From: Balneola sp.
Lineage (GTDB): Bacteria; Bacteroidota; Rhodothermia; Balneolales; Balneolaceae
Assembly (NCBI GenBank): GCA_017640785.1
Contig: JAEPPZ010000005.1
Location: 109,448-173,447 of the forward strand
Length of the DNA stretch: 64,000 nucleotides
Direction: 5' to 3'
Part shown: piece after piece, positions 48,605-57,467 of the stretch
Position numbering within the stretch: position 1 is the first letter of the stretch
Layout: the number at the start of each line of letters is the position of its first letter
Made by a program: the position numbers and the translations under genes
Notes under the pieces: model-generated
The model's input: the letters and a program-made list of their open reading frames with translations, nothing else
Told to the model about the DNA's origin: nothing
Databases searched by the model: none

Positions 48605-48612
48605 TGCACATA
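48605..48612 (+). promoter_or_regulatory. candidate LexA-box element upstream of umuD
   Basis: TGCACATA ends 27 bases before the umuD ATG. The same octamer ends 27 bases before the lexA ATG (52481-52488). A longer inverted repeat, TACATAT ... ATATGTA, surrounds it here. Confidence 0.4.
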
Positions 48613-48638
48613 TATTAAATATGTAAACCAATCACTCA

Positions 48639-49082
48639 ATGAGAAGCATAGAAGCACAAAAAGATACCGATACACAGTCAAGAACCGGTCGGCTGGTATT
48701 AGCCCGAAAAATGGAAACGGGATTCCCCTCTCCGGCTTCAGATCACCTGGAAAAAGCCTTGAATCTCGAGGAGCTTGTTGTGTTCAGACCATCTGCTACT
48801 TTTTATGTTCGAGCGCAAGGAAATGCAATGCAACGCTCGGGAATACATGATAAAAATATTCTGATCGTGGATCGGTCAATTACTCCCCGTCATGGAAACA
48901 TCATTGTTACTTCCATTGATGAAGAACCCTCTATCCGAAGATTCGCAAAACAAGGTTCCCGTATATTTTTAGTTTCTGATGATTCCAGCTTAAAACCCAT
49001 TGCCGTCACCAAAGAAACAGCATGGACGATTTGGGGAGTAGTCACCCATGTAATCCATCGATTCAGTTTGGAGGGAAAATAG
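48639..49082 (+). CDS. umuD: UmuD-like protein lacking the protease catalytic dyad
   Basis: The 147-residue UmuD homologue aligns with E. coli UmuD with a constant offset of three: TGFPSPA (Thr27-Gly28) at the cleavage site, RPSATFYVRAQGNAM and HGNIIV in the core. The catalytic Ser60 equivalent is Ala63 (GNAM for GDSM), and the Lys97 equivalent is Arg100 (SIRRF for TVKKL). Both replacements are direct from the DNA. The protein should be unable to cleave itself, although it might be cleaved in trans or act uncut. It sits seven bases before umuC. Confidence 0.93.
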   Translation: MRSIEAQKDTDTQSRTGRLVLARKMETGFPSPASDHLEKALNLEELVVFRPSATFYVRAQGNAMQRSGIHDKNILIVDRSITPRHGNIIVTSIDEEPSIRRFAKQGSRIFLVSDDSSLKPIAVTKETAWTIWGVVTHVIHRFSLEGK

Positions 49083-49089
49083 AATATCT

Positions 49090-50412
49090 ATGAATATCGA
49101 TCCTTATAATTTACCTACTGCTTATGCGATGATAGACTGCAATAACTTTTATGCCTCCTGTGAACGAGTCTTTGATCCAACTCTTAATGACAAACCTATC
49201 GCCATTCTATCAAATAACGATGGTTGTGTAATTGCTCGTTCAGAAGAAGCTAAAGAGGCCGGAGTTGAAATGGGAGCTCCGGAGTTTAAATCCAGAAAGT
49301 TATTCAAAGAAAAAGGCGTAGTTGTTCGATCATCAAATTATGCTCTTTACGGAGATATGTCTGACAGAGTAATGGATGTTTTAGATCAACTTTCACATAA
49401 CATTGAAGTGTATAGTATTGATGAAGCTTTTGCCAGAGTTTCTACCAACATTTTCGATGATCTTAACGAATACGGAACTTATATAAAAGAAACCATACAA
49501 CGATGGACCGGCTTACCGGTATCCGTAGGAATTGCGCCGAGCAAAACATTGGCAAAAGTTGCAAACAGCATTGCTAAAAGAAATCCTTTATTTGATGGTG
49601 TACTTGCTCTTTCTAGCCAAGATGAAACTGATCAGCACCTTAAAGATCTGCCTGTCCAGAAAATTTGGGGTATTGGTAGCGGAATGACTGTCCGCCTACA
49701 CCGACACGGCATCGAAAATGCATTTCAATTAAAGAATACCGTACATAACCGAAAGTGGGTGCGAAAAAATCTGCATGTAACCGGGTTACGAACCGTACTG
49801 GAATTAAATGGAATACCATGTATAAAAATGGGCGAAGCTCTGGATAAGCGAAAAGGAATTTTGACTTCCAGGATGTTTGGAACTCCGATCTATGAATTAG
49901 ACCACTTGCAGGAAGCTATTTCAACATATGCGTCCCGTGCAGCTGAAAAACTTCGCTCTCAAAATTCGGTAGCCTCTTTATTAAGAATTATGCTGATTGG
50001 AGATAAATATTCGAACCTGAAAGGACAGTATAAATATTCTGCCGGCACTTCTCTGAAAGTTCCTACTGCCAATACACCTACATTGATCAGATTAGCAAAA
50101 GGATTGGTTAGCCACGTGTACATGGAAAACACCAAGTATAAAAAAGCTGCAGTGATGTTAACCGGAATTGTGCCAAACAGTGAAGTCCAGATGGATCTTT
50201 TTGATCCTCATTTATATACCCAGCAACAATTCAGGCTCATGGAATGCTTGGATGAGATCAACTCAAAATTTGGAAGAAATAAAGCTGCTTTTGCCTCAAC
50301 CGGGTTGCATAAAGAGAAAGAACATCGCAACAAATGGCTAATGAATCAAAACTACCTCAGCAACAGATACACTACACGCTGGAGTGAACTAATGGTGGTG
50401 AAGGCAAAATAA
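49090..50412 (+). CDS. umuC: DNA polymerase V catalytic subunit UmuC
   Basis: The 440-residue Y-family polymerase is for translesion synthesis. It shows the catalytic residues in MIDCNNFYASCERVF and YSIDEAF, the steric-gate region, the HhH segment (VQKIWGIGSGM) and a full little-finger domain ending in a UmuC-type tail (HKEKEHRNKW). It pairs with the catalytically dead UmuD. It is convergent with the cyclophilin gene. Confidence 0.95.
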   Translation: MNIDPYNLPTAYAMIDCNNFYASCERVFDPTLNDKPIAILSNNDGCVIARSEEAKEAGVEMGAPEFKSRKLFKEKGVVVRSSNYALYGDMSDRVMDVLDQLSHNIEVYSIDEAFARVSTNIFDDLNEYGTYIKETIQRWTGLPVSVGIAPSKTLAKVANSIAKRNPLFDGVLALSSQDETDQHLKDLPVQKIWGIGSGMTVRLHRHGIENAFQLKNTVHNRKWVRKNLHVTGLRTVLELNGIPCIKMGEALDKRKGILTSRMFGTPIYELDHLQEAISTYASRAAEKLRSQNSVASLLRIMLIGDKYSNLKGQYKYSAGTSLKVPTANTPTLIRLAKGLVSHVYMENTKYKKAAVMLTGIVPNSEVQMDLFDPHLYTQQQFRLMECLDEINSKFGRNKAAFASTGLHKEKEHRNKWLMNQNYLSNRYTTRWSELMVVKAK

Positions 50413-50420
50413 CAGATCAC

Positions 50421-52433
50421 TTATTTCCAGTAAGATCGTTGTACAACATCTCCCTGTGTTATTCTGTCTACCACACTCATTCCATCGGTAACTTCTCCAA
50501 AAATGGTATAACGGCCATTTAAGTGCGGAGCCCACACGTGCATAAAGAAATATTGGCTGCCTTCAGTATCCGGTCCTGAACTTGCAATCCCTGCTTTTCC
50601 TCTAAAATAGTGAGTTGCACTTGCTTCGGTTGGCACTGTATAATCCGGACCTCCAAAACCTAATCCCGTTTCCACATCTCCTCCCTGAATCACAAAGTTT
50701 GGAACAACTCTATGAAATGCTACACCATCGTAATGACCATTGGTAATCAAGCTGTCCATCCCGGAAATTGTAGCCGGTGCGGTTAACACATCTAAAGTAA
50801 TTTCTACATCACCTTTTTTCGTTTCCAACACCCAAACAGGATTTGACCCCAAGTCTGCTAGTCGACCCCAATCGGACTCTCTGAATGTTACAGGAGCTAG
50901 TGAGTCATCGATAAAAGTCCATTCTTGAGCTATTAAACTTTGCTTTAGGTCATGTCCCGCATTCTCATAAAACTGAGTGATCATGACTTCCGATTCTTCT
51001 TCAAATCTGTTTTTTAGTATCGATGTAACTGATCGAAAAATATCTATATCATCAACTACAGATTTATCATTTAAAAGAGCTATTAATTTCTCAAAATCTT
51101 CTTCAGTTACTACCTCTTCATCTGAATGCAAGGCTTGCATTATAAATGCTCTCTCTCCTCTTTCCAATCCTGTAAACAAAATGTTATGTACTTGCTCAAC
51201 CCTGTCTTCGGTTTTGAGTTCATCGTCTGCATTTGCCCAAAGGGTATTCATTTCTCTTAAAAGAAAACTATAAAGCAATCCTTGAGATGTATCTATATCA
51301 GCAACTAAATAGTCAAAAACCTCGGTCTCTGTCCAAGTTTTCTTCAGTGCAGAATATCTGAGTCCCTGTAAGTATGGATCTTCAGTTCCAATAGGCAGTA
51401 AGTCGTCAATATATTTTCCGGGATTTACTGAAGCGTTGAATCCGGCTAGTCTTACATGAGGTTCAACACCGACATTTAAGGCAGTCGCATTTAAAAGTGA
51501 ATTGTTAATTTCTTTGGCAAACTCTTCTTTTGCACCAATTACCCGGAGAGCCTGAATAACAACATTTGGATTTTTATGCTGAATAAAAGCATTTAATGCT
51601 ACAGGAGCGTATGTATCATTTTTCTCTTTTCTACCGATCTCCTGAATAATTTCAATAGCCAATTGAACATCCATCAAAACATAATCCTTATCGATAAAAT
51701 GATGAAACACTAAGCCGGCATGATCTTTCATCAACAGTGCAGCAATATATCGATCCGGCCCTATTTCATCAGGATAATAATTCTCCCATAATTCTATCAA
51801 TTTGTCTACTGCATTAGGAGTCAACCCCTCTTTTTCCTGATCATTTCTTGTTCTGTAAAATCCATACAAATAGGCCTGAGCTGCTTTACTGTTGGTTGTA
51901 GATAGTGCTCTTTCTATAATTTGAATTTGCTGATCTTCAGTTGCTTCTATATTTCCTGTTAAACGACCAATTGAATAAGCAAGTTGAAATTCCATTTCCT
52001 GGTTTGGTGGCACATCTTCTTCTAGTAGTAATTCCAGCGAACGACTATTTCCCAACTCTCCCAAAGCCGAAACCAAACCTATGTTGGAGGCATTGCTTGC
52101 TATAAAAAGCTCGTTTAACCTCCCTTGTTGTTCTTCAGAAAGTTCCTTCAACCAAAGTGATGACCATGCTTCTTTTGTGTCTGCTTTACTTACCAAATCT
52201 ATTAATGCATCAATATCAATAACCGGTGTATTGATCAGCGCCTGCCAGGCTTGTAAACGAACTCTTTCATCTTTATGTGAAGTGAACTCCATTAAAACCT
52301 GACCATCTCGTGCGTAAACTGCTTCATAGAGATCCGGATATTCTTGAGTAAGCAGTCGACCGACTTCTTTCTTAGCAGGGTCACAAGCAAACAGTAAAAA
52401 GGTTAATACAAAGGCTGAAATAATTTTATACAT
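50421..52433 (-). CDS. lipoprotein with HEAT-like repeats and a C-terminal cyclophilin domain
   Basis: The 670-residue protein begins with a lipobox (LTFLLFAC). Residues about 30-490 are helical and HEAT-like (repeats such as ERVRLQAWQALINTP and NPNVVIQALRVIGAKEEF). Residues about 515-670 are a cyclophilin-type peptidyl-prolyl isomerase (FHRVVPNFVIQGGD, GSQYFFMH, FGEVTDGMSVVDRI). It probably folds envelope proteins in the periplasm. It is divergent from lexA across 81 bases. Confidence 0.9.
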   Translation of the reverse strand: MYKIISAFVLTFLLFACDPAKKEVGRLLTQEYPDLYEAVYARDGQVLMEFTSHKDERVRLQAWQALINTPVIDIDALIDLVSKADTKEAWSSLWLKELSEEQQGRLNELFIASNASNIGLVSALGELGNSRSLELLLEEDVPPNQEMEFQLAYSIGRLTGNIEATEDQQIQIIERALSTTNSKAAQAYLYGFYRTRNDQEKEGLTPNAVDKLIELWENYYPDEIGPDRYIAALLMKDHAGLVFHHFIDKDYVLMDVQLAIEIIQEIGRKEKNDTYAPVALNAFIQHKNPNVVIQALRVIGAKEEFAKEINNSLLNATALNVGVEPHVRLAGFNASVNPGKYIDDLLPIGTEDPYLQGLRYSALKKTWTETEVFDYLVADIDTSQGLLYSFLLREMNTLWANADDELKTEDRVEQVHNILFTGLERGERAFIMQALHSDEEVVTEEDFEKLIALLNDKSVVDDIDIFRSVTSILKNRFEEESEVMITQFYENAGHDLKQSLIAQEWTFIDDSLAPVTFRESDWGRLADLGSNPVWVLETKKGDVEITLDVLTAPATISGMDSLITNGHYDGVAFHRVVPNFVIQGGDVETGLGFGGPDYTVPTEASATHYFRGKAGIASSGPDTEGSQYFFMHVWAPHLNGRYTIFGEVTDGMSVVDRITQGDVVQRSYWK

Positions 52434-52480
52434 GAATCACACACATTTTTTATTGACACTGATTAAAGAACTTCGTTTAT

Positions 52481-52488
52481 TGCACATA
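52481..52488 (+). promoter_or_regulatory. candidate LexA-box element upstream of lexA
   Basis: TGCACATA, followed by CTTTACACAT, ends 27 bases before the lexA ATG. The same octamer lies at the same distance before umuD. Confidence 0.4.
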
Positions 52489-52514
52489 CTTTACACATTA
52501 AGTAATATCATGCT

Positions 52515-53174
52515 ATGGATAATGCACATTTAACGAGAAAACAACAGGAATTTTTTAATTACATCGTGGAATATAAAAAAGAATATGATGTATGGCCGAC
52601 CTACAGAGAAATTGCTGAGCATTTTGATTATCGATCGCCAAATAGTGTTACCCAGAATATTCAGGCTTTACTTAAAAAAGGATTTCTGATTAAGCGGAAT
52701 GATGAAGAGTACGATCTTCCCAAAGAGAAGAAAAAGAATTTACTTGAAGATTATGACGATCAGGATGGAATTCCAATTCGCGGTCTTATTGCCGCCGGTT
52801 ATTTACAAGAAGCCGTTGAAGCTGATCTCGGAAAGATCACATTGTCTTCATTATTTCCGAACTTAGATCAATTATTTGCACTCCGTGTTTCAGGGTTTAG
52901 CATGAAAGACGTAGATATCTATGATGGAGATTTGGTAGTACTGATGGACACCGACGTTAAAAATGGTGATATCGGAGCGGTTCTGTATAATGGTGAAACC
53001 AGCTTAAAGAAGATCTATTGGGATAATAATGGCTTACGTCTGGAAGCTGCCAACGAAAGTTATGATGACATTATAGTTGAGCCGGATGTTTTTGAAGAAG
53101 TCCGAATCATAGGTAAATATATCGGACATATTAATCGACAGGGCTTTCAAAGAGCCACTTCAAAAGTAGCTTAA
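52515..53174 (+). CDS. lexA: LexA SOS repressor
   Basis: The 219-residue repressor has an N-terminal winged HTH (about residues 5-70, WPTYREIAEHFDYRSPNSVTQNI) and a C-terminal S24 peptidase domain. Cleavage site Ala94-Gly95 (IAAG), Ser129 in GFSM and the catalytic Lys at 165 or 166 are present, so autocleavage should work. It presumably represses itself and umuDC. Confidence 0.94.
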   Translation: MDNAHLTRKQQEFFNYIVEYKKEYDVWPTYREIAEHFDYRSPNSVTQNIQALLKKGFLIKRNDEEYDLPKEKKKNLLEDYDDQDGIPIRGLIAAGYLQEAVEADLGKITLSSLFPNLDQLFALRVSGFSMKDVDIYDGDLVVLMDTDVKNGDIGAVLYNGETSLKKIYWDNNGLRLEAANESYDDIIVEPDVFEEVRIIGKYIGHINRQGFQRATSKVA

Positions 53175-53196
53175 AAATTACTTAAGCTATTTTTTT
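53167..53196. terminator. bidirectional terminator overlapping the lexA stop
   Basis: TAGCTTAA (53167-53174) pairs with TTAAGCTA (53182-53189) and is followed by seven T. The left arm contains the lexA stop codon. It is also close to the end of the convergent gene. Confidence 0.7.
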
Positions 53197-53690
53197 CTTC
53201 TGTAATGTCCATCAAATACCGTATTCCATGTTTTTCCGTCGTCTGTGGACTGTTCCCAAAGTTGTCTTACATGATCATCTGACAGATGAAAAAAAGTAAG
53301 TTTGTTTAACAGAGGGATTCCGCCCTGCCCAACTCCTTCACCGGAATACTCCAAAGCTTTTCTTTCTTTATTATAGGTACCTGAAAACTCTATTGGAATA
53401 CCATTAGCCCCAATCCATTTTTGATGCCACTTCTGATCCAGTATACTGTAATAATTCAGGCTTTTTCCTCCTAATCCTCTGGCGTTTGTCCAGTTTTCAA
53501 GCAACGCACAGTTATTCGAAACCAGTTCGATCTTAGAACTTCCAACTACCTGATCATTGGGGTTTTTAACCTCCCATTCACCAACCCAAAAATCAAATTG
53601 GCGATGTTCCTCTGAAGAACAAGGAGCTGTTTGTGGTAAAGCTACTGTTGAATAGAATCCTAAAAATAAAAGTAGTAATATTTTTTTCAT
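53187..53690 (-). CDS. secreted FDFWxGxW-family protein (DUF1579-like)
   Basis: The protein has 167 residues from the ATG at 53690. A farther start at 53762 would add 24 residues before a clear signal peptide (KKILLLLFLGFYSTVALPQ) and is rejected. The mature domain opens FDFWVGEWEV and is lipocalin-like beta (SKIELVSNNCALLENWTN, GTYNKERKALEYSG), a pattern common in secreted Bacteroidota proteins. The ligand is unknown. Confidence 0.75.
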   Translation of the reverse strand: MKKILLLLFLGFYSTVALPQTAPCSSEEHRQFDFWVGEWEVKNPNDQVVGSSKIELVSNNCALLENWTNARGLGGKSLNYYSILDQKWHQKWIGANGIPIEFSGTYNKERKALEYSGEGVGQGGIPLLNKLTFFHLSDDHVRQLWEQSTDDGKTWNTVFDGHYRRKK

Positions 53691-53847
53691 TAAAATCCTC
53701 AGTCCGATTATAAGTAATTCACAGGATTCCTTAATCCGATGTTTATTTAAAAAATCGATCAAACTAACTTTAGTTTAGCATTAACAAACTGCTGTAACCT
53801 TCAAAAATATTACCTGCTATCCAACGCTATTTCAATTATCAATAGTT

Positions 53848-54012
53848 TTAAGAGGATTTTTTTACGGTCACAAATTTACCATTAGCATCTTTGCGAGCCT
53901 CATGAAGCTGAGAATCTTTGATCCACGCTCTCCCGCCATCGTGTTGTAATCTTTTGGTATTTTTATATTTAAAAGCCTGCTCATGTAATGTAGGTAACTT
54001 GCTCATCGCCAT
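53848..54012 (-). CDS. 54-residue basic protein of unknown function
   Basis: A reverse-strand reading frame encodes MAMSKLPTLHEQAF ... RAWIKDSQLHEARKDANGKF..., 54 residues, basic and with a well-formed composition, ending in TAA. A second ATG two codons in (54006) may be the real start. No family is recognised. It fills an otherwise empty gap of nearly 400 bases between two genes. Support comes only from amino-acid composition and start placement. Confidence 0.5.
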   Translation of the reverse strand: MAMSKLPTLHEQAFKYKNTKRLQHDGGRAWIKDSQLHEARKDANGKFVTVKKSS

Positions 54013-54079
54013 AAAAGTTTAGTTTTGGAATCTGAATCAATTTAACAGTTCAAAATATAAAGAACAGTTAGTTTTTTGC

Positions 54080-54110
54080 TTTGTTTTATGAGAACAATCG
54101 CTTATCTTTG
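54080..54110 (+). promoter_or_regulatory. promoter of rplU-rpmA
   Basis: TTTG at 54080-54083, a 19-base spacer and TATCTTTG at 54103-54110 form a perfect Bacteroidota promoter, 38 bases before the rplU ATG. Confidence 0.8.
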
Positions 54111-54148
54111 TAAGCTCTAAAATAATCCAAAAAAGAAATTAAATACCC

Positions 54149-54652
54149 ATGTACGCTATAGTAGAAATCGGCGGGCATCAATACAAAGTAGCTGAGAACG
54201 ATGTTCTTTTTGTTGACAAGCAAAATGTAGATTCAGATTCTGTTACTTTTGACAATGTTCTTTTACTAAAAGATGATAAAGGCGCTGTTAAAGTTGGGAA
54301 GCCTGTAGTTGAAGGAGCTTCTGTAACAGCAACTATTCTTGACACCGTTAAATCTGATAAAGTTCTTGTTTTCAAGAAGAAAAGAAGAAAAGGATATCAG
54401 AAATTGAACGGGCACCGACAAGTAATGTCTCAAATTCAAATTGAGTCTATTTCTGCATCTGGAAGTACAAAAAAGACTGCTAAGAAAGCAGCTTCTAAAA
54501 AAGAAGAAACTAAAACTGAAGTAAAAGCTGAAAAAGCTACTTCAGATCTATCATCGCTAACCGTTGCTGAGCTTAAGAAAATGGCCTCCGAAAAGGGACT
54601 AACTGGATATTCCAGTATGAAGAAAGCTGAGCTTATCGAAGCGTTAAGTTAA
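54149..54652 (+). CDS. rplU: ribosomal protein L21 with a Rho_N-like C-terminal extension
   Basis: The 167-residue product consists of a normal L21 (about residues 1-104; MYAIVEIGGHQYKV ... RQVMSQIQIESI), a Lys/Ala/Glu linker (about 105-132) and a 35-residue module, LTVAELKKMASEKGLTGY...KAELIEAL. The module resembles the Rho N-terminal/SAP-like helix-extended-loop fold used for nucleic-acid binding. It is co-transcribed with rpmA. Confidence 0.94.
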   Translation: MYAIVEIGGHQYKVAENDVLFVDKQNVDSDSVTFDNVLLLKDDKGAVKVGKPVVEGASVTATILDTVKSDKVLVFKKKRRKGYQKLNGHRQVMSQIQIESISASGSTKKTAKKAASKKEETKTEVKAEKATSDLSSLTVAELKKMASEKGLTGYSSMKKAELIEALS

Positions 54653-54678
54653 TTTTTAATTCCTAATATCTAAGTACA

Positions 54679-54936
54679 ATGGCACATAAGAAAGGTCAAG
54701 GTTCTACTAGAAACGGACGAGATTCAGAAAGTAAACGATTAGGCGTAAAGAAATTTGGTGGCGAATTTGTTCGCTCAGGAAATATCATTATGCGTCAAAG
54801 AGGAACCAAGTTTCACCCGGGCTTAAATGTTAAGCGTGGTGGAGATGATACTCTATTTGCTGTAGCTGACGGTCATGTAAACTTCTCTGTCAAATCAGGC
54901 GGTAGAAAGTTTATCAATGTTGAGCCTTTAAGCTGA
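54679..54936 (+). CDS. rpmA: ribosomal protein L27
   Basis: The 85-residue protein has the standard N-terminus [16 protein letters not shown] and [18 protein letters not shown]. There is no N-terminal cleaved extension of the Firmicutes type. It follows rplU by 26 bases and is closed by the terminator at 54958. Confidence 0.97.
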   Translation: MAHKKGQGSTRNGRDSESKRLGVKKFGGEFVRSGNIIMRQRGTKFHPGLNVKRGGDDTLFAVADGHVNFSVKSGGRKFINVEPLS

Positions 54937-54957
54937 ACAAGCTGAGAAAAAATTTAA

Positions 54958-54989
54958 GCCTCGTACATATTTTGTGCGAGGCTTTTTTT
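54958..54989 (+). terminator. terminator of rplU-rpmA
   Basis: A ten-base stem, GCCTCGTACA and TGTGCGAGGC (one G-T pair), with a five-base loop is followed by seven T. Confidence 0.92.
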
Positions 54990-54990
54990 A

Positions 54991-54998
54991 TATCTTTG
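54991..54998 (+). promoter_or_regulatory. candidate -7 box of the FAH-family gene, near-leaderless
   Basis: TATCTTTG ends four bases before the ATG at 55003 and starts at the end of the preceding terminator. A TTTG is present at 54971-54974 but the spacing (16) is short. Confidence 0.4.
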
Positions 54999-55002
54999 AT
55001 TT

Positions 55003-55656
55003 ATGAATGAGATTACAATTCCCGGAACTGATCTAGCACCAAAGTCTATCTACTGCATCGGTAGGAATTATATTGAACATGCTAAAGAACTCAACAATCC
55101 GGTACCTTCTTCTCCTTTGATTTTTTTAAAACCTCAAAGCGCTCTTTCTTTTGATGGTGCTGAAATTATAATCCCCGAACAAAGTACTGATGTTCATCAC
55201 GAAGTAGAAATAGTTATAGCAATTTCAAAAAAGGGGAAATACATCTCTGAAAATGAAGTACACAATTTCATTGAAGGCATTGGTGTTGGTATTGACTTTA
55301 CTGCCAGAGATATTCAGCAGAAAGCTAAAGAATCAGGACACCCCTGGAGTGTGGCAAAGGGATTTGACACTTTTGCCCCGGTAAGTCGCTTTATAAACGC
55401 TACAGAATTTGAAGATCTTGGAAACATAAATGTTGATCTTTCAGTTAACGGAGTAACTAAACAATCCGGCAACTCTTCTCAAATGATCTTTTCTATCAAT
55501 TATCTGATTTCATATCTGTCTTCAATTTTTACTTTGTATCCCGGTGACCTCATTTTTACAGGAACACCAAGCGGTGTGTCTCAAGTCAGATCCGGGGATC
55601 AACTAACAGCTACATTGGGAGAAAAATTAGTAACTCTTTCAGTTTCGGTTAAGTAG
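55003..55656 (+). CDS. fumarylacetoacetate-hydrolase-family protein
   Basis: The 217-residue FAH-fold enzyme has YCIGRNYIEHAKE, the metal ligands in HHEVEIVIAI and the following ARD segment, KGFDTFAP and TGTPSGV. Family members hydrolyse or isomerise beta-keto acids such as acylpyruvates. This short form resembles the acylpyruvase/YcgM group. It lies two bases before the M23 peptidase gene. Confidence 0.88.
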   Translation: MNEITIPGTDLAPKSIYCIGRNYIEHAKELNNPVPSSPLIFLKPQSALSFDGAEIIIPEQSTDVHHEVEIVIAISKKGKYISENEVHNFIEGIGVGIDFTARDIQQKAKESGHPWSVAKGFDTFAPVSRFINATEFEDLGNINVDLSVNGVTKQSGNSSQMIFSINYLISYLSSIFTLYPGDLIFTGTPSGVSQVRSGDQLTATLGEKLVTLSVSVK

Positions 55657-55658
55657 TT

Positions 55659-57467
55659 TTGAAATATTTATCTCTTCTTTTTTTTCTTGTTGCTTGTCCA
55701 TTGAATCTAATTTCGCAGGACTCCACTTACCTGTGGCCTACAAACTCAGGTAAATTTTTAAGTTCTACTTTTGGCGAGACACGATCTGCACATTTCCATG
55801 CAGGACTGGATATAAAAACCTGGGGACGAGAAGGCTATAAAGTATTTGCATCGAAAGATGGCTTTCTAGATAAACTTCTTATTACTAATAAAGGGTACGG
55901 AAAGGCTATTTATATCAAGCATCATGATGGCACCTATACTGTTTATGCACATCTCCAACGGTTCAACGAACAATTTCAAGAAATTGCTGATTCTATACGT
56001 GTTAAGGAACTGGACTACTCTTATACATTCGAACAATCATTTGAAGATCAAAGAATTGAGGTCCGGAAAGGAGATATTATCGGTTATACAGGCTCAACCG
56101 GTATTGGCCCACCACACCTTCACTTTGAGATCAGAAATAATTTAAATCAACCTATAAACCCTCTCTTATCAAACCTAACTGTTAAGGATACTGTCGCCCC
56201 TGTTTTCTCTTCAATTCTGATTGAACCATTATCAATTAAAAGCACTGTATTTGGCTCCTTTTTTCCACAAGAAGTACATCCGGTTAATATTGTAAATGAC
56301 ACAACATACTTTGACACTGTTTTTGTAGACGGAGATTTCGGGCTTTCTGCAAACGTATATGATCAGGCAAATTCAGTAAATAATAAATATGCAGTGTACG
56401 AACTAATGCTGATACTTGAAGGCCGCACCCTTTATCATGAAAAGTTAAATCGTTTTGATTTTACTAAAGCTGAAAACATGTTTGTGAATAGAGTAGCCAC
56501 TGTTAATAGCAGCAAAAGAAGTTTCCAGAGACTTTTCGGACAACAAAAATTCGGGCATCCTTTTTTAGTTGAAGAATCACAATTTTCAGTCACTAAGCAA
56601 GGTAGATATGAATTAGTTGCGAGAGATTATTACGGTAATCAAAGTGTTGCAGTAATTCCTGTAGTAAAAGAAATTCGATCTGATCTCAGATATTCCCGTA
56701 AAGTCCTTAACAAACATTGGACTAATAATTGGATAATCCTGAATGATACTTTAAATCTGGACCTTCGAAAACCTAACCAATGGATTGCCTGGGATTCCAC
56801 CGCTTCCCAAAAAATTGTCGCTCTTGAAGATCCAAATTATACGATATCCAGATTAAATTCAAAGAAGCACTATTCATTGACCTCTCCGGATTATAAAATC
56901 AAGATTCAAATAGACTCAAACACATTCTTTGATTCTCTAAGCTTGCTTCAGGATGTAGAGTTTATAAATGATACACTATCTATACAAATCGGTGTACCCG
57001 AATTAGTTAACAGAAAAAACCTTTTTGTTCAGGTACAGTTACCAGAGATTATGCATGGATTGGATCACTTAAACTTATATCAATTCAGAAAAGATGAAGA
57101 ACCAAGCTTTGTAGATTCCTGGGTATTTGGAACCACATTGAACGCAGAAATCCCTTCACTGGGGCGTTTTATTGTTTTAAAAGACTCTCTTCCACCTGTG
57201 ATCAGAGAACCTGAGTTGGTAACACTAGGTAATGGTATGCAAACCTATACGATTAAAACAGATGACAATCTTTCCGGAATCGATTTCAAATCCGCTAAAT
57301 TTAAGATCAATGGAATTCGGGGAATTCCTGAATTTGATTATGAAAATAATTCTTTCACGTTTTATCTGCCTGAGTTCTATCTAGAGTCAGAGAATAGAAT
57401 CTATTTGGAAATATCAGACAAAGCAGGAAACTTTACCTATAAAAGCTTCCTGCATCATATTAAATAA
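55659..57467 (+). CDS. M23-family metallopeptidase, secreted
   Basis: The 602-residue protein has a signal peptide (KYLSLLFFLVACPLNLISQ) and an N-terminal LytM/M23 domain with HAGLDIKT and HLHFEIRN zinc ligands. A long beta-rich C-terminal region of unknown role follows. The start is TTG at 55659. M23 enzymes cut peptidoglycan cross-links. The final 8 bases overlap the convergent ridA. Confidence 0.88.
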   Translation: MKYLSLLFFLVACPLNLISQDSTYLWPTNSGKFLSSTFGETRSAHFHAGLDIKTWGREGYKVFASKDGFLDKLLITNKGYGKAIYIKHHDGTYTVYAHLQRFNEQFQEIADSIRVKELDYSYTFEQSFEDQRIEVRKGDIIGYTGSTGIGPPHLHFEIRNNLNQPINPLLSNLTVKDTVAPVFSSILIEPLSIKSTVFGSFFPQEVHPVNIVNDTTYFDTVFVDGDFGLSANVYDQANSVNNKYAVYELMLILEGRTLYHEKLNRFDFTKAENMFVNRVATVNSSKRSFQRLFGQQKFGHPFLVEESQFSVTKQGRYELVARDYYGNQSVAVIPVVKEIRSDLRYSRKVLNKHWTNNWIILNDTLNLDLRKPNQWIAWDSTASQKIVALEDPNYTISRLNSKKHYSLTSPDYKIKIQIDSNTFFDSLSLLQDVEFINDTLSIQIGVPELVNRKNLFVQVQLPEIMHGLDHLNLYQFRKDEEPSFVDSWVFGTTLNAEIPSLGRFIVLKDSLPPVIREPELVTLGNGMQTYTIKTDDNLSGIDFKSAKFKINGIRGIPEFDYENNSFTFYLPEFYLESENRIYLEISDKAGNFTYKSFLHHIK

